Positions 7,248-7,510 of a stretch of 7,510 nt of DNA are shown here, in pieces. How positions within the stretch are numbered: the stretch's first letter is position 1; each line of letters opens with the position of its first letter. The stretch lies in the NCBI GenBank assembly GCA_009926035.1, contig RFPQ01000034.1, positions 1 through 7,510 on the forward strand, given 5' to 3'. The position numbers were made by a program, and so were the translations under genes. The notes under the pieces were generated by a model. It saw only the letters and a list, made by a program, of their open reading frames with translations. It did not search any database and was not told where the DNA came from. The stretch comes from Betaproteobacteria bacterium (GTDB lineage Bacteria > Pseudomonadota > Gammaproteobacteria > Burkholderiales > Methylophilaceae).

Positions 7248-7510
7248 CTATGCTTTTCGTAAAGTAATTTCACCTGAAGAGAAAGTCTCAATGCCACTGG
7301 AAGGTGTTTCAATCATAAGCGCACCGTCATCGGTGACACCTTGTGCTAGGCCTGTCACAGATCTTCCATCTCCGAGTGATAAGGTCACAATTTGATGTTG
7401 GTAAACATGATAACTCATCCACTCTTCCTTTAAAGATGCAAACTTAGATATATTAAATTGACCTAATACATCCGCTAAATCTTTTAAAATCTGGCCCAAT
7501 AATAAATTAG
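7248..7510 (-). CDS. birA: Biotin-protein ligase, C-terminal fragment (cut by window edge)
   Basis: Only the last 86 codons are visible; the frame is open to the right edge, so the gene starts outside the window. The segment reads from NLLLGQILKDL through a Trp-containing helix (EEWMSY) into the small C-terminal SH3-like domain of biotin ligases. That domain includes VTLSLGDGRSVTGLAQGVTDDGALMIE and ends SSGEITLRKA. E. coli BirA ends comparably, with a GALLLE segment followed by GGEISLRSAEK. BirA links biotin to carrier proteins such as the acetyl-CoA carboxylase carrier subunit. Whether this protein also has the N-terminal DNA-binding domain that represses biotin genes cannot be seen here. 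A TTG at 7499-7497 could be read as a start for an 83-codon gene, but it falls inside the conserved helix and is internal. The stop is 2 bases before coaX, indicating an operon. Confidence 0.9.
   Translation of the reverse strand, partial: NLLLGQILKDLADVLGQFNISKFASLKEEWMSYHVYQHQIVTLSLGDGRSVTGLAQGVTDDGALMIETPSSGIETFSSGEITLRKA

Noticed and set aside
7248..7499. A complete small 83-residue gene starting at TTG
   Set aside because: The frame stays open to the window edge, and the residues before the TTG continue the conserved BirA helix. It is the C-terminal piece of birA.
1..7510. A hidden novel system (CRISPR, defence, mobile element or RNA element)
   Set aside because: Nearly all bases belong to recognised housekeeping genes. 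The only gap over 20 bases is 501-731, and it shows no array, terminal repeats, transposase or structured RNA that I could recognise.

Overview
The window is an AT-rich chromosomal segment carrying a complete pyruvate dehydrogenase (PDH) operon on the + strand, flanked by minus-strand genes. Three things suggest a betaproteobacterium: a homodimer-type AceE, a one-lipoyl-domain AceF, and a dihydrolipoamide dehydrogenase that carries its own N-terminal lipoyl domain. The last arrangement is known from Neisseria and Ralstonia. The birA-coaX pair and the low GC content would fit a small-genome lineage such as the Methylophilaceae. That family assignment is inference; only the betaproteobacterial type of PDH is reasonably supported.

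Layout. Bases 1-500 (-) hold the N-terminal 166 codons of a protein that resembles the N-terminal part of M17 leucyl-aminopeptidase-family proteins. It is cut by the left edge. Bases 501-731 are a divergent AT-rich intergenic region that must hold the promoters of the left gene and of the PDH operon. Bases 732-6495 (+) are aceE (E1), aceF (E2) and lpd (E3), separated by only 2 and 5 bases. Bases 6496-6504 are a 9-base convergent junction inside a small AT-rich inverted repeat that could terminate transcription both ways. Bases 6505-7245 (-) are coaX (type III pantothenate kinase). Bases 7248-7510 (-) are the C-terminal end of birA (biotin-protein ligase), cut by the right edge and 2 bases upstream of coaX.

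How the genes work together. AceE decarboxylates pyruvate and acetylates the lipoyl arms. AceF transfers the acetyl group to CoA. Lpd reoxidises dihydrolipoyl groups with NAD+. CoaX makes 4'-phosphopantothenate for CoA, the acetyl acceptor of PDH, and BirA attaches biotin, for example to acetyl-CoA carboxylase. The window is therefore a compact acetyl-CoA and cofactor neighbourhood. The complete genes appear intact, with recognisable active-site residues in aceE, aceF, lpd and coaX. I see no mobile element, CRISPR array, RNA gene or undescribed system. The most notable feature is the pair of closely similar lipoyl domains placed on both E2 and E3.
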